This document shows, in pieces, positions 52,197-61,267 of a DNA stretch of 64,000 bases (the stretch's first letter is position 1; each line of letters opens with the position of its first letter). The translations under genes were made by a program, and so were the position numbers. Source of the stretch: Bacillota bacterium. Lineage in GTDB: Bacteria > Sysuimicrobiota > Sysuimicrobiia > Sysuimicrobiales > Segetimicrobiaceae. The stretch spans positions 47,589-111,588 of the forward strand of contig JAJPJJ010000011.1 of assembly GCA_021324295.1 (NCBI GenBank). The letters run 5' to 3'. A model generated the notes under the pieces. It was not told where the DNA came from, did no database searches, and worked only from the letters and a program-made list of their open reading frames with translations.

Positions 52197-53078
52197 GTGG
52201 CCGGCGCGGCGCGGCCCGTTGCGATCTCCGCGACGCGTGGCCCGACCGCGCCGGCCCGGTGGGCGCGGGTACGCCGCAGCAGGGCGCTGTGGGCGGGCGC
52301 CGTCATCGTGGGCGCGTGGGCGCTCCTCGCCGCGATGGGGCCGCTGCTCGTGCCCTACAGCCCGCTCGATCTCGACGTGATGAGCCGGCTGGAGCCGCCC
52401 AGCGCGCGTCACCTCTTCGGCACGGACGAGGCAGGCCGCGACAACTTCTCGCGCGTCGTCTACGGCGCCCGTGTCACGATCCCGGTCGCCTTCGGCGCCG
52501 TCGTGGTGGCGAGCACGTTCGGGGTCGGCGTGGGGGCCGTGTCCGGCTACGTCGGCGGGAGGGTGGACGAGGTTCTGATGCGGGTCGTGGACGTGGTGCT
52601 CGCGTTCCCCTCGATCGTCCTCGCGATGGCGATCACGGCAGCGCTCGGGCCCGGCTTGCCCCACGCGATGCTGGCGATCGTGCTTGTCGGGTGGGCCGAG
52701 TACAGCCGCCTGATGCGGGGACAGATCCTGGCGGCCAAGGCCAACGACTACGTCCTCGCCGCGCGGGCCCTCGGCGCTCCCGCCTGGCGCGTGCTCCTGC
52801 GGCACGTGCTGCCGAACGCGTTCCCGCCCGCGGTCGTGAAGGCCACCCTCGACATCGGAAACGCGGTCATCCTCATCGCGGCCCTCTCGTTCATCGGGCT
52901 CGGCGCCGTCCCCCCGGCGCCCGAGTGGGGCGCGATGATCGCGGCCGGCCAGGCGAAGTTCGAGTACTGGTGGGTGGCGACGTTCCCCGGCCTCGCGATC
53001 CTGTCCGTCGTGCTGGGGTTCAACTTCCTCGGTGATGGCCTCCAGGATCTGCTGAACCCGAGGCTGCGCGACGATTGA
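52197..53078 (+). CDS. ABC transporter permease DppC-like, cassette 2
   Basis: 293-residue partner permease. LFGTDEAGRDNFSRVVYGAR is the DppC/NikC signature. The EAA loop is DYVLAARALGAPAWRVLLRH, and the C-terminus has AALSFIGLGAVPPAPEWGAM and FNFLGDGLQDLLNPR. GTG 52197 is four bases after the B-subunit stop. The 3' end overlaps the convergent oxidoreductase gene by 59 bases. No ATPase gene follows. Confidence 0.92.
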   Translation: MAGAARPVAISATRGPTAPARWARVRRSRALWAGAVIVGAWALLAAMGPLLVPYSPLDLDVMSRLEPPSARHLFGTDEAGRDNFSRVVYGARVTIPVAFGAVVVASTFGVGVGAVSGYVGGRVDEVLMRVVDVVLAFPSIVLAMAITAALGPGLPHAMLAIVLVGWAEYSRLMRGQILAAKANDYVLAARALGAPAWRVLLRHVLPNAFPPAVVKATLDIGNAVILIAALSFIGLGAVPPAPEWGAMIAAGQAKFEYWWVATFPGLAILSVVLGFNFLGDGLQDLLNPRLRDD

Positions 53079-54630
53079 CCGGCGCGCGGTCGCCGAGGTC
53101 CGCGAGCATCGCCTGGGCGGCGTTGTACCCGGGCGCCCCCGTGACCTCGCCTCCCGGATGAGCGCCCGCGCCGCACAGGTAGAGGCCCCGGATCGGGGTC
53201 CGGTACTGCGCCCACCCCGGCATCGGGCGGGAGGCGAGAAACTGGCCCGGGACGATGTCGAGGTGCCGGATGTTGCCGTCGGTCAAGCCGACGCGCTCTT
53301 CGAGATCTCGCGGGGTGAAGAGCTGCCAGTCCACGAGGCACTCACGAAAGTCGGGCGCGTACCGGGCCAGCACGTCGATCAACCGCTCCCCCACCTCGTC
53401 GCGCCGCTCATCCCACGTCCCCTCCTCCAGCCGGACGGGCGCATAGAGGGCCCAAATGGACATGGTGTGCGTCCCCTCGGGGGCCATCGTCGGGTCGTAG
53501 CCGGTGGGGATCTGGATGTCCATCACCGGGGCCCGGGGCACGCGGCCGTGCCTGGCATCGTCCCAGGCCTGCGCGAAGTACTCGACCGAGGGCGAGATCC
53601 TGGTGTAGCCGAGGTACCGCGCATCGTAGTCGGCGCCCAGGTACCGCGAGAGGTCTGGCAGACGGCTGAGCGCCGCGTGAAACTTGAGATACGCGGTGCG
53701 CGTCTTGAGCCGCAGGACGCGCCGGCGGAAATCGGCGGGCAGATGCTCCTCGCCGACGAGTCGCAGGAACGTGCGCTTCGGGTCGGCGTTGGACGCGACG
53801 AGGCGCGATCGAATCTCCGTGCCGTCCGCCAGGCGAACGCCGACCGCGGTGCCATCCTCGACGAGGATGCACGCGACCGGCACACCCGTTTCCAGCGTCG
53901 CCCCGCGTGCGCGGGCTGCTGCCGCCATGGCCCGGGTAATGCTGCCCATCCCGCCGGCCACGATGCCGATGTTCTCGGGAGGAGTGAAGGTGTTGCACTT
54001 GATGTACGCGTAGCACCATGCGCTGCCGGGAGCGGCCGGATCGCCCACGTCGTGCGCCTGAATGAACGCGCCGCGGACGGCCTCGTCCTCGAAGAACTCG
54101 GTGACGATCTCCTCCATGCTGGCGGTGAGGAGTCTGTCGAAGAACGTCCTGTCCTCCGCCGTGCGCAGTCCGGCCGCCAGCTCTGCCAGCGTGGGCGGCG
54201 GCGCGAGGAAGTAGGGGTAGATCAACCCCGCCGCCCGCTCCCAGAAGGCCAGCCAGGCGGGATACGCGTCGGCGTCGTGCTTTGAGAACCGCCCGATCGC
54301 ATCCTGCGTGCGCTCCACGCTGTCCCACAGCAGGAGGGCCCGGCCGTCCGGAAACAGGCAGCACTTCTGCGGGTCAATGTGGTAGACATGGAACCCGTGA
54401 CGGCGCAGTTCGAGGTCGTCGATGATCTTTGCCTGCAGGAGGTGGCAGTAGTAGGAGCAGGCGGAGAACCGGTACCCCGGGAACAGCTCCTCCGTGATGC
54501 AGGCGCCGCCCAACATCTCGCGCCGCTCGAGCAGCAGCACGCTGAGCCCTGCCCCGGCGAGGTAGGCCGCCGCCACCAACCCGTTGTGCCCCCCGCCGAC
54601 GATCACCACATCGTACGAGGCCGACCTCAT
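53020..54630 (-). CDS. FAD-dependent oxidoreductase, PYROXD2/phytoene desaturase-like
   Basis: 536 residues. The N-terminal dinucleotide-binding motif is VVIVGGGHNGLVAAAYLAGA with ERREMLGGACITEE, as in the CrtI/PYROXD2 group. The middle has GGMGSITRAMAAAARARGA, the substrate-side fold, and the C-terminal FAD motif is IRGLYLCGAGAHPGGEVTGA. PYROXD2-type members are not carotenoid enzymes and their substrates are mostly unknown; no carotenoid genes are near. ATG 54630 follows GGAGGGCGG. The last 20 residues are low-complexity and overlap the transporter gene. It is divergent from the Rieske fusion gene by about 340 bases, hinting at a common redox pathway. Confidence 0.88.
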   Translation of the reverse strand: MRSASYDVVIVGGGHNGLVAAAYLAGAGLSVLLLERREMLGGACITEELFPGYRFSACSYYCHLLQAKIIDDLELRRHGFHVYHIDPQKCCLFPDGRALLLWDSVERTQDAIGRFSKHDADAYPAWLAFWERAAGLIYPYFLAPPPTLAELAAGLRTAEDRTFFDRLLTASMEEIVTEFFEDEAVRGAFIQAHDVGDPAAPGSAWCYAYIKCNTFTPPENIGIVAGGMGSITRAMAAAARARGATLETGVPVACILVEDGTAVGVRLADGTEIRSRLVASNADPKRTFLRLVGEEHLPADFRRRVLRLKTRTAYLKFHAALSRLPDLSRYLGADYDARYLGYTRISPSVEYFAQAWDDARHGRVPRAPVMDIQIPTGYDPTMAPEGTHTMSIWALYAPVRLEEGTWDERRDEVGERLIDVLARYAPDFRECLVDWQLFTPRDLEERVGLTDGNIRHLDIVPGQFLASRPMPGWAQYRTPIRGLYLCGAGAHPGGEVTGAPGYNAAQAMLADLGDRAPVNRRAASGSADPGGHHRGS

Positions 54631-54973
54631 CGCACGTCCGCCCTCCGCATCGCGAGGCCCCCGGTACCGGCGATCTCTGCCGATCGCGCTGTGCACACCC
54701 TACGTCGCTGCGATGCGCTCTCCTTTCGGATGCCCGCCGCGCGCCGGCGGCGCGCCCGCGGGCGGCGCGTCGTGTCGCGTCGGAAGACCGCGACGTGGCC
54801 GCAGCGGCAGTGTTCGCGAGGCAGCGCGATGCCCCAGCCCGGGGCGCGGCGGCCAGCGCATCCGGCCGCGGATGCCAGCGCCGCAGGAACCGGGGAGGAT
54901 GCGGGTCGAAGACGGGGATGACCCCGGCCCGCAGTCGAGCGCCGGGGGACTTCGCATCGCTGGAGATGGGATC
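54631..54973. other. divergent intergenic region without a supported gene
   Basis: 343 bases between the oxidoreductase (minus) and the Rieske protein (plus). Open frames here are Arg/Ala/Gly-rich and lack domains. No convincing -35/-10 pair was found on either strand, though promoters for both genes must lie here. Confidence 0.45.
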
Positions 54974-56821
54974 ATGGCCCCGAGGACCGGCCCGGTGCGT
55001 GTCGCGCGGCTGGCGGACGTGCGCGCGGCCGGGTGCCTGCCGGTGCAGGTGGACGGGCACAGCATCGCCCTCTTCGCCCGCGACGCGGGCATCTTCGCCG
55101 TGGACAACCGCTGCCCGCACATGGGGTTTCCGCTGCACCGCGGCACGGTGCAGGACGGCATCCTGACCTGTCACTGGCACCACGCGCGGTTCGACCTGGT
55201 CACCGGCGGGACGTTCGACCCCTGGGCCGACGACGTGCGCGTCTTCCCCGCCGAGGTGCGGGGCGACGAGGTGTGGGTCGACCTCACCCCGGGCGGCGAT
55301 CCGGCCGTGCACCATCGCCGGCGCCTGCGGGAGGGCCTGGAGCGCAACATCCCGCTGGTGATCGCCAAGAGCGCGATCGGCCTCGGCGCCGGCGGCGAGG
55401 ATCCGGCGGCGCCGTGCCGCATCGGCCTGGAGTTCGGCGCCCGCTACCGCCGGGACGGGTGGGGGCAGGGCCTGACGATCCTGGCGTGCACGATGAACCT
55501 GCTCCGTTGGCTCGATCCCGGGGACAGGCCGCTGGCGCTCTACCATGGGCTCTCCGCGGTGGCGGCGGACAGCGACGGCAGGCCGCCCCGCTTCCTCCTC
55601 GCTCCCCTCCCGGGGGCTCCGGCGGAGATCGGCACGCTCAAGCGCTGGTTCCGGAGGTTCGTGGAGGTCCGCGACGCCGAGGGCGCCGAGCGGTGCGTCG
55701 TCTCCGCGGTCCGCGCGGGCGCCGGCGGCCGGGCGCTGGCGGACATGCTCTTCGCCGCGGCCACCGATCACCGCTACATCGACACCGGCCACGCGCTCGA
55801 CTTCACCAACAAGGCCCTCGAGGCGCTCGACGCGGCGGGGTGGGACCTGGCGGACGTGGTGCTCTCGGGCCTGGTGCCCGCCTACGCGGGCGCCGACCGC
55901 ATGGAGGAATCGAACCGCTGGCGCCACCCCGTGGACCTCGTCCGCATCCTCGAGGGGGCGTTCGACGCGCTGCCGCGCGCGCTGGCGGAGGGCTGGCCGC
56001 GCCGCGCGGCGTGGAGCGGGGCAGCCGGCGGCCCGCGGGATGTCGAGGAGCGCCGCGCCCCGCTCGTCGCCGTGCTGCTCGGCGAGGACGCGCGTGCCAT
56101 CGCCGACGCCCTGCTGGACGCCTTGCGGGAGGGCGCCCGCGAAGTGGATGTGGCCGGCGCGGTGGCCCACGCCGCGGCGCTGCGCATCGCGCAGTTCCCC
56201 ACCAGCAACGAGTTCGGCGACTGGGACACCGCGCTGCACACGTTCACCTTCGCGAACGCCGTGCACGAGGGACTCCGCCGGGCCCCCTCGGTGGAGCTGC
56301 TGCGGGGCGTCTTCGACGCGGCGGCGAGCGTCTACCTGGACCGGTTCCTGAACGTCCCGCCGGCGAGGCTGCCCCAGCCGGACGAGGTCGCGGAGCCCCC
56401 CTCCCCTGGGGGGGCCGGCGCGCTGCTGGACGAGCTGTCCCGGCTGCTCGACCGGCAGCAGCAGGTCAACGAGGCCGGCCGGCTCGTCGCGCGCTACCTC
56501 TACGGCGGCGGCGACCCGGACCGGCTGGTCGCCGTGCTCGTCCGGTTGCTCCTACGCGAGGACCGCAACTTCCACACGATCCAGATGGTGGAGGCCGCGG
56601 CCCGACAGCACTCGGCGCATCCCGGCGCTGCCCCGGGCCCGGCCGCACCGATCCCCCGTGCCCGCCGCGCCGCGGGCGCCCCCTTCCTCGTCGCCGCGGC
56701 CCGGTACCTCGCGGCTCACGCGCCGACCGTACGCGCGCAGGGCCAGACGTACCGCATCGCGCAGCGTCTCTCGCGGGGTGAGCAGGTGTTCGAGGGCGAG
56801 GCCGACAGGGCAGGGAGGTAG
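54974..56821 (+). CDS. Rieske [2Fe-2S] protein fused to a large uncharacterised helical domain
   Basis: 615 residues. Residues about 8-105 form a Rieske ferredoxin-type domain with all cluster ligands: Cys47 and His49 (RCPHM) and Cys66 and His69 (LTCHWHH). The remaining about 500 residues are mainly helical. They contain histidine-rich motifs (ALYHGLSAVA, ATDHRYIDTGHALDFTNKAL, ALHTFTFANAVHEGL, HTIQMVEAAARQH) that faintly recall questin-oxidase-like proteins, not the Rieske-oxygenase alpha domain. A metal-dependent oxygenase fed by its own Rieske domain is possible but unproven. ATG 54974 is preferred (GGAG nine bases upstream); ATG 54899 in frame is an alternative. Confidence 0.8.
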   Translation: MAPRTGPVRVARLADVRAAGCLPVQVDGHSIALFARDAGIFAVDNRCPHMGFPLHRGTVQDGILTCHWHHARFDLVTGGTFDPWADDVRVFPAEVRGDEVWVDLTPGGDPAVHHRRRLREGLERNIPLVIAKSAIGLGAGGEDPAAPCRIGLEFGARYRRDGWGQGLTILACTMNLLRWLDPGDRPLALYHGLSAVAADSDGRPPRFLLAPLPGAPAEIGTLKRWFRRFVEVRDAEGAERCVVSAVRAGAGGRALADMLFAAATDHRYIDTGHALDFTNKALEALDAAGWDLADVVLSGLVPAYAGADRMEESNRWRHPVDLVRILEGAFDALPRALAEGWPRRAAWSGAAGGPRDVEERRAPLVAVLLGEDARAIADALLDALREGAREVDVAGAVAHAAALRIAQFPTSNEFGDWDTALHTFTFANAVHEGLRRAPSVELLRGVFDAAASVYLDRFLNVPPARLPQPDEVAEPPSPGGAGALLDELSRLLDRQQQVNEAGRLVARYLYGGGDPDRLVAVLVRLLLREDRNFHTIQMVEAAARQHSAHPGAAPGPAAPIPRARRAAGAPFLVAAARYLAAHAPTVRAQGQTYRIAQRLSRGEQVFEGEADRAGR

Positions 56822-57021
56822 GCTGGCGTGCCGCCCTGCGCGGAGCCCGCCGGGCGCACCTGGGGGGGACGGGTAGGTCAGGGGATTATCGCCCCTCGAA
56901 GCCGCCTTCGTCGTCTCCCGGGTGCCGGCGTGGACGGCCAACGTTCGCAAGCGGCCGCGAAGATCCCCGGGATCGTGGTGAACGCCAACGGAGCCGGAAA
57001 CGGGTGTCGACGACGGCCGTC

Positions 57022-57111
57022 TGGCGGAGGGGGTGGGATTCGAACCCACGGGGGGCTTTTGGCCCCCACGGTTTAGCAAACCGTTGCCTTGGACCGCTCG
57101 GCCACCCCTCC
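57022..57111 (-). tRNA. tRNA-Ser (anticodon GCT)
   Basis: A 90-base type II tRNA read on the minus strand. The acceptor stem GGAGGGG pairs with CCCCTCC, with discriminator G and encoded CCA ending at 57022. The anticodon loop is TTTGCTAAA (GCT). The long variable arm is GGGGGCC-AAAA-GCCCCC, and the T loop GGTTCGAATCC is normal. Confidence 0.96.
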
Positions 57112-57119
57112 CGGGTCCC

Positions 57120-57125
57120 AGTATA
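57120..57125 (-). promoter_or_regulatory. extended -10 promoter element of tRNA-Ser
   Basis: On the minus strand TATACT, preceded by TGC (extended -10 form), lies nine bases before the tRNA-Ser 5' end. The -35 is poor, as is usual for extended -10 promoters. Confidence 0.5.
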
Positions 57126-57466
57126 GCATGCCACGGCGTGAGCGTCTTTCCGCTGCGCAGCACCACGGTCCCGGCGTTCGGCGACCGGCGCCAGGTGGCC
57201 CGGGCGCGCGGTGCAGCCCCGGCGTCCGGGCCCTGAGCCCGTTTCCCGCTCAAGCCCCGCGACGCGGGATAGGTCTCTAGGATGAGACGGCCGCGCCCAC
57301 CTCGAATCAGGAGCACACGCCCGGGCGATGGCGACACCCGCCCAGGGCCTCAGCCCGAAGACTTCGCGAGACGGGGGTCGCGCGTGCTGCACCCCTCACG
57401 TCGCAGATGGCACCCCGCGCGCACCCCGGCCGGCGTGGACCGGGGTGCGGGAGGGAGCGCGCGAGC
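57126..57466. other. intergenic region before cassette 3, no supported gene
   Basis: About 340 bases between tRNA-Ser and the third binding-protein gene. A TAGGAT at 57278 could be a -10 box, but no -35 is visible. No hairpin-plus-T-run terminator or conserved frame was found. Confidence 0.45.
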
Positions 57467-59047
57467 ATGAGCAAGGGGCTCCTCCTGCTCGGCCTCTGCT
57501 GCCTGCTCGCTGCCGCGCCCGCAGGCCTGGCGACCGCCGCGCCGCCCGCCGGCACGTTCGTCACGGTCGTCTCGGAGAACCCCGACAACCTCAACCCGTA
57601 CCTGCACAGCCTCCTGGCGAGCCACCTGGTGTACCGGTATGTGTTCGACAGCCTCTACACGATCGACTACCGGGGGCAGTGGCAGCCGGCGCTCGCGACC
57701 TCCTACAAGGTGAGCCCGGACGGGCTCACCTGGACGTTCACGCTGCGGCCCGGCGTCCGCTGGGCCGACGGCCAGCCGTTTACGTCCGCGGACGTCAAGT
57801 ATACCTGGCAGCTCGTCACCAACAGGGACATCCACATCACGTACGCGACCGGCTTCGACAAGATCGCCTCCGTCGATACCCCCGACCCCACCACGGTCGT
57901 GTATCGGCTCAAGGAGCCCTACGCGCCGTTTAGGGATCAGGTCGTCGGCGCGCCGATCGTGCCCCGGCACGTGCTGGGGGCTCTGCCCGGGGACCAGATC
58001 AACCGGGCGCCGTTCAACCAGAAGCCGGTAGGCACCGGCCCGTTCGCGGTCTCCGAGTTCGTCACGGACGACCATGTGACCCTGGTGGCCAACCCGTCCT
58101 ACTGGAGGGCGAGGCCCCGGCTCCAGCGCATCATCGTGCGGATCGTCCCCGACCGGAACACGCAGGTCAACCTGCTGCGGGCCGGCGACCTCAGCCTTCT
58201 GGCGGGCGTCCCCCCCGCGCGGCTCGATGAAGTGAGGCGCATTCCCTCCGTGGTGATCAAGCGGTACCTCTCCCCGGTGTACGCGCTCGTGCAGCTCGAC
58301 GAGTACGAGTTCCTGCGCGACGTCACGGTGCGCCAGGCGCTCGACTTCGCGACGCCCAAGGCCTCGATCATCAAGAACGTCATGCGGGGCCAGGCCGAGC
58401 CGGCGGTCAGCGACATGGTGCCCAACGGCCCCTGGGCGAACAAGAGGCTTGCGCCCCGCCCGTACGATCCGGCCCGGGCGCGGAAGATGCTGCTCGAAGA
58501 CGGCTTCACCCCGGGGCCCGGCGGTTTCCTCGCCAAGGGCGGCAAGCGGCTGGAGATCCCGCTGTGGACGCTGTCGTCGAGCCCGTATTTCGTGCAGGCG
58601 ATGCAGATCATCGCGCAGGCCTGGCGGGCGGTGGGCGTCTACACGGAGACGCACTCGGCGAGCGCGGCGGCGCTGTTCGGGCAGAACGGGCCGCAGTGGA
58701 ACGGGCGCGACGCCGCGCTCATCTTCTCGTGGGGGCAGGGCGTGCTGCCGCAGAACAAGATCAACTGGCACTCGATGTACATTCCCAAGGACGCGACCGC
58801 GCCGGGCGAGAACGCCGAGCGGTACAGCAATCCCGAGATGGACCGCCTGCTGGACGCGGTGGACCGCACGCTCGACGAGGCCCGGCGGCACGCGCTCTAC
58901 GATCGGATTCAGGAGCTGGAGCACCGCGACGTGCCGGTGATCTTCCTGTTCTGGTTCACCAGCAACGACGCGGTGACGACGCGGGTGCGTGGCTACGACG
59001 TGACGACGTTCGGCACCACCCCGCCGGAGGAGTGGAGCACGTATTAG
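57467..59047 (+). CDS. family 5 ABC transporter substrate-binding protein, cassette 3
   Basis: 526 residues. Signal peptide KGLLLLGLCCLLAAAPAGLATA. The mature protein begins GTFVTVVSENPDNLNPYLHS, then TWTFTLRPGVRWADGQPFTS, FNQKPVGTGPFAVSEFVTDD and VTVRQALDFATPKASI. These are SBP_bac_5 features, with LNPYLHSLLASHLVYRYVF of the peptide/opine-type subgroup. ATG 57467 has GGAGGGAG nine bases upstream. Two permeases follow and again no ATPase gene. Confidence 0.92.
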   Translation: MSKGLLLLGLCCLLAAAPAGLATAAPPAGTFVTVVSENPDNLNPYLHSLLASHLVYRYVFDSLYTIDYRGQWQPALATSYKVSPDGLTWTFTLRPGVRWADGQPFTSADVKYTWQLVTNRDIHITYATGFDKIASVDTPDPTTVVYRLKEPYAPFRDQVVGAPIVPRHVLGALPGDQINRAPFNQKPVGTGPFAVSEFVTDDHVTLVANPSYWRARPRLQRIIVRIVPDRNTQVNLLRAGDLSLLAGVPPARLDEVRRIPSVVIKRYLSPVYALVQLDEYEFLRDVTVRQALDFATPKASIIKNVMRGQAEPAVSDMVPNGPWANKRLAPRPYDPARARKMLLEDGFTPGPGGFLAKGGKRLEIPLWTLSSSPYFVQAMQIIAQAWRAVGVYTETHSASAAALFGQNGPQWNGRDAALIFSWGQGVLPQNKINWHSMYIPKDATAPGENAERYSNPEMDRLLDAVDRTLDEARRHALYDRIQELEHRDVPVIFLFWFTSNDAVTTRVRGYDVTTFGTTPPEEWSTY

Positions 59048-59187
59048 AATCGGCCCGGCACGATGCGCCGCCCACGCACCGTAGCGCCCGCGGACGCTCT
59101 CCCCCCGGCCGTGCCCCGCCGACCTCGCCGGGCCCGCGGCCGGGGCGGTAGCGGAGCGCTCGGGCGGGCGCGGGCCCCGCGGCCGCG

Positions 59188-60135
59188 ATGATCGCGTACG
59201 TCGCCCAGCGCGCCGGCCAGGCGGGCGTGCTGCTTCTGCTCGTCTCCCTGGTGAGTTACGGGATCATGAACGCCGCCCCCGGCGGCCCGCTGGCCGTCTA
59301 CCTCCACAACCCGCAGGTGACGGCCGACAGGATCGAGCTCCTGCGCCACCAGCTCGGCCTGGACCGGCCCTGGTACCTGCGGTATCTCGCCTGGCTGGCC
59401 GGCATCCTGCAGGGCCACTGGGGATACTCGTACTACACCGGCCGGCCGGTGCTCCAGATGATCGCCGAGCGCGTGCCGGCGACCTTCCTGCTCATGCTCA
59501 GCGCGTTCGTGCTCGCGATCGCGCTCGCGTTCCCCCTGGGGGTCTTCGCGGCGACGCGCAAGTACTCGTGGGCGGATAACCTGCTGTCGTTCGGGTCGTT
59601 CTTCGCGTGGGCGATGCCGACGTTCTGGTTCGGCCTGATGCTCCAGCTCGTCCTCGCGGTCCAGCTGCGTCTGCTGCCCGTCGCGGGCATGCACGAGATC
59701 GGGAGCGCCTCCCCCCTGGACCTGCTGCGACACCTCGTGATGCCGGCGATGGTGCTGGGCCTGGGCTCGATCGCGAGCTGGAGCCGGTACCTGCGCAGCA
59801 GCGTGCTCGAGACGCTCGGGCAGGACTACGTGCGGACGGCGCGTGCCAAGGGCCTCCCGGACCGGCGCGTGCGCCGGCACGTCCTGCGTAACTCGATGAT
59901 CCCGATCGTGACGCTCATGGGGCTCGATCTGCACGTGCTCTTCAGCGGGGCGGTGATCACCGAGTCGATCTTCGGCTGGCCCGGGATGGGTCGGCTGTTC
60001 CTCTCGGCGCTCAGCAACCGCGACTACCCGCTCCAGATGGCGGGGCTGATGATCAGCGCCTCACTGCTGATCCTCGGCAACCTGCTGGCCGACCTCACCT
60101 ACGCGGCGCTGGATCCGCGTATCCGGTATCGATAG
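59188..60135 (+). CDS. ABC transporter permease DppB-like, cassette 3
   Basis: 315 residues. MIAYVAQRAGQAGVLLLLVS at the N-terminus, APGGPLAVYLHNPQVTADRI in the first loop and a BPD_transp_1 domain. The EAA loop is YVRTARAKGLPDRRVRRHVL, followed by ITESIFGWPGMGRLFL. ATG 59188 gives the standard start. The 140 bases separating it from the binding-protein gene are Arg/Pro-codon-like G+C-rich sequence without a gene. Confidence 0.93.
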   Translation: MIAYVAQRAGQAGVLLLLVSLVSYGIMNAAPGGPLAVYLHNPQVTADRIELLRHQLGLDRPWYLRYLAWLAGILQGHWGYSYYTGRPVLQMIAERVPATFLLMLSAFVLAIALAFPLGVFAATRKYSWADNLLSFGSFFAWAMPTFWFGLMLQLVLAVQLRLLPVAGMHEIGSASPLDLLRHLVMPAMVLGLGSIASWSRYLRSSVLETLGQDYVRTARAKGLPDRRVRRHVLRNSMIPIVTLMGLDLHVLFSGAVITESIFGWPGMGRLFLSALSNRDYPLQMAGLMISASLLILGNLLADLTYAALDPRIRYR

Positions 60136-60151
60136 CGATGGCCCCGCGCTG

Positions 60152-61048
60152 ATGGCCCGGCCGCTCGCCGTCCGCGATGCCGCGGAAGCGGCGCTCGCCG
60201 CCGGCCCGAGCCTGTGGGCGCTCGCCTGGGCGCGCTTTCGCCGCCACCGGGCGGCGGTCTTCGGCATGGCGGTGCTCGGGGCCGTCATCGCGAGCGCCGC
60301 CCTCGCGCCGCTCCTCACGCCCTACAGCCCGACGGCCCTCGATCCCGATCACAGCTTGGCTCCGCCCAGCCACGAGCATCCGCTCGGCACGGACGACCTG
60401 GGCCGGGACGAGCTCGCCCGGGTGCTCTACGGCGGCCGCGTGAGCCTCCTCGTCGGCCTGACCGCCATGCTGCTGGGCAGCGCGATCGGCATTGCCTTGG
60501 GCTCCGTCGCCGGCTACATGGGCGGCTGGACCGACGCGCTTGTGATGCGTCTCGTGGACCTCGTGCTCAGCTTCCCCGCGATCTTCCTCCTGCTCATCCT
60601 GATCAACTGGACGGGCGGGCGCGCCCCGGTGGTGATGATGGTCGGTTACCTGGGCCTGTTCGGCTGGACAGGGCTCGCGCGCATCGTCCGCGCGGAGTAC
60701 CTGTCGTTGCGGGCGCGGGAGTTCGTCGAGAGCGCCCGAGCGCTGGGCGCGGGCGCGGGCCGCATCGTCTTCCGCCACATCCTGCCGAACGCGATGGCGC
60801 CGATCCTGGTGCAGGCGGCGTTCGCGGTGGCGGGCGCGATGCTGGCGGAGGCGGCGCTGGACTTCCTCGGCTTCGGCCTGCCGCCGGAGATCCCGACGTG
60901 GGGCAACCTCATGACGCAGGCCGAGGACTACATCACCACGAACCCGATCCTGGCCATCGCCCCCGGAGCGGTAGTGACGCTCACGGTGGTCGCGGTGTTC
61001 TTCATCGGCGACGCGCTGCGCGACGCGCTCGACGTCAGATCCCGGTAG
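60152..61048 (+). CDS. ABC transporter permease DppC-like, cassette 3
   Basis: 298 residues. LGTDDLGRDELARVLYGGRV is the C-subunit signature. The EAA loop is FVESARALGAGAGRIVFRHI, and the C-terminus has EAALDFLGFGLPPEIPTWGN. ATG 60152 is 16 bases after the B-subunit stop. The cassette ends here; the next gene is on the other strand, so the required ATPase must be encoded elsewhere. Confidence 0.93.
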   Translation: MARPLAVRDAAEAALAAGPSLWALAWARFRRHRAAVFGMAVLGAVIASAALAPLLTPYSPTALDPDHSLAPPSHEHPLGTDDLGRDELARVLYGGRVSLLVGLTAMLLGSAIGIALGSVAGYMGGWTDALVMRLVDLVLSFPAIFLLLILINWTGGRAPVVMMVGYLGLFGWTGLARIVRAEYLSLRAREFVESARALGAGAGRIVFRHILPNAMAPILVQAAFAVAGAMLAEAALDFLGFGLPPEIPTWGNLMTQAEDYITTNPILAIAPGAVVTLTVVAVFFIGDALRDALDVRSR

Positions 61049-61267
61049 CGCATGATCTCGCAGTCTGCCGAGGAGCGCACACAGACGGATCGGCGGCGGG
61101 GCTGCCCCGCGCGTCCGGTCGGGGACGGCGTCCCGCCCCAACGCATCGCGGGAGCACGGCGAACCGTTGCGGGCCCCGGGAGGGCGCGCAGCGCAGGCCC
61201 GCCGCGCCCCTCGTCGCAAGGGCGCGACGCTCCATTGGCGCGGCCGCGCGGAGAGGGACGGGCGCGC

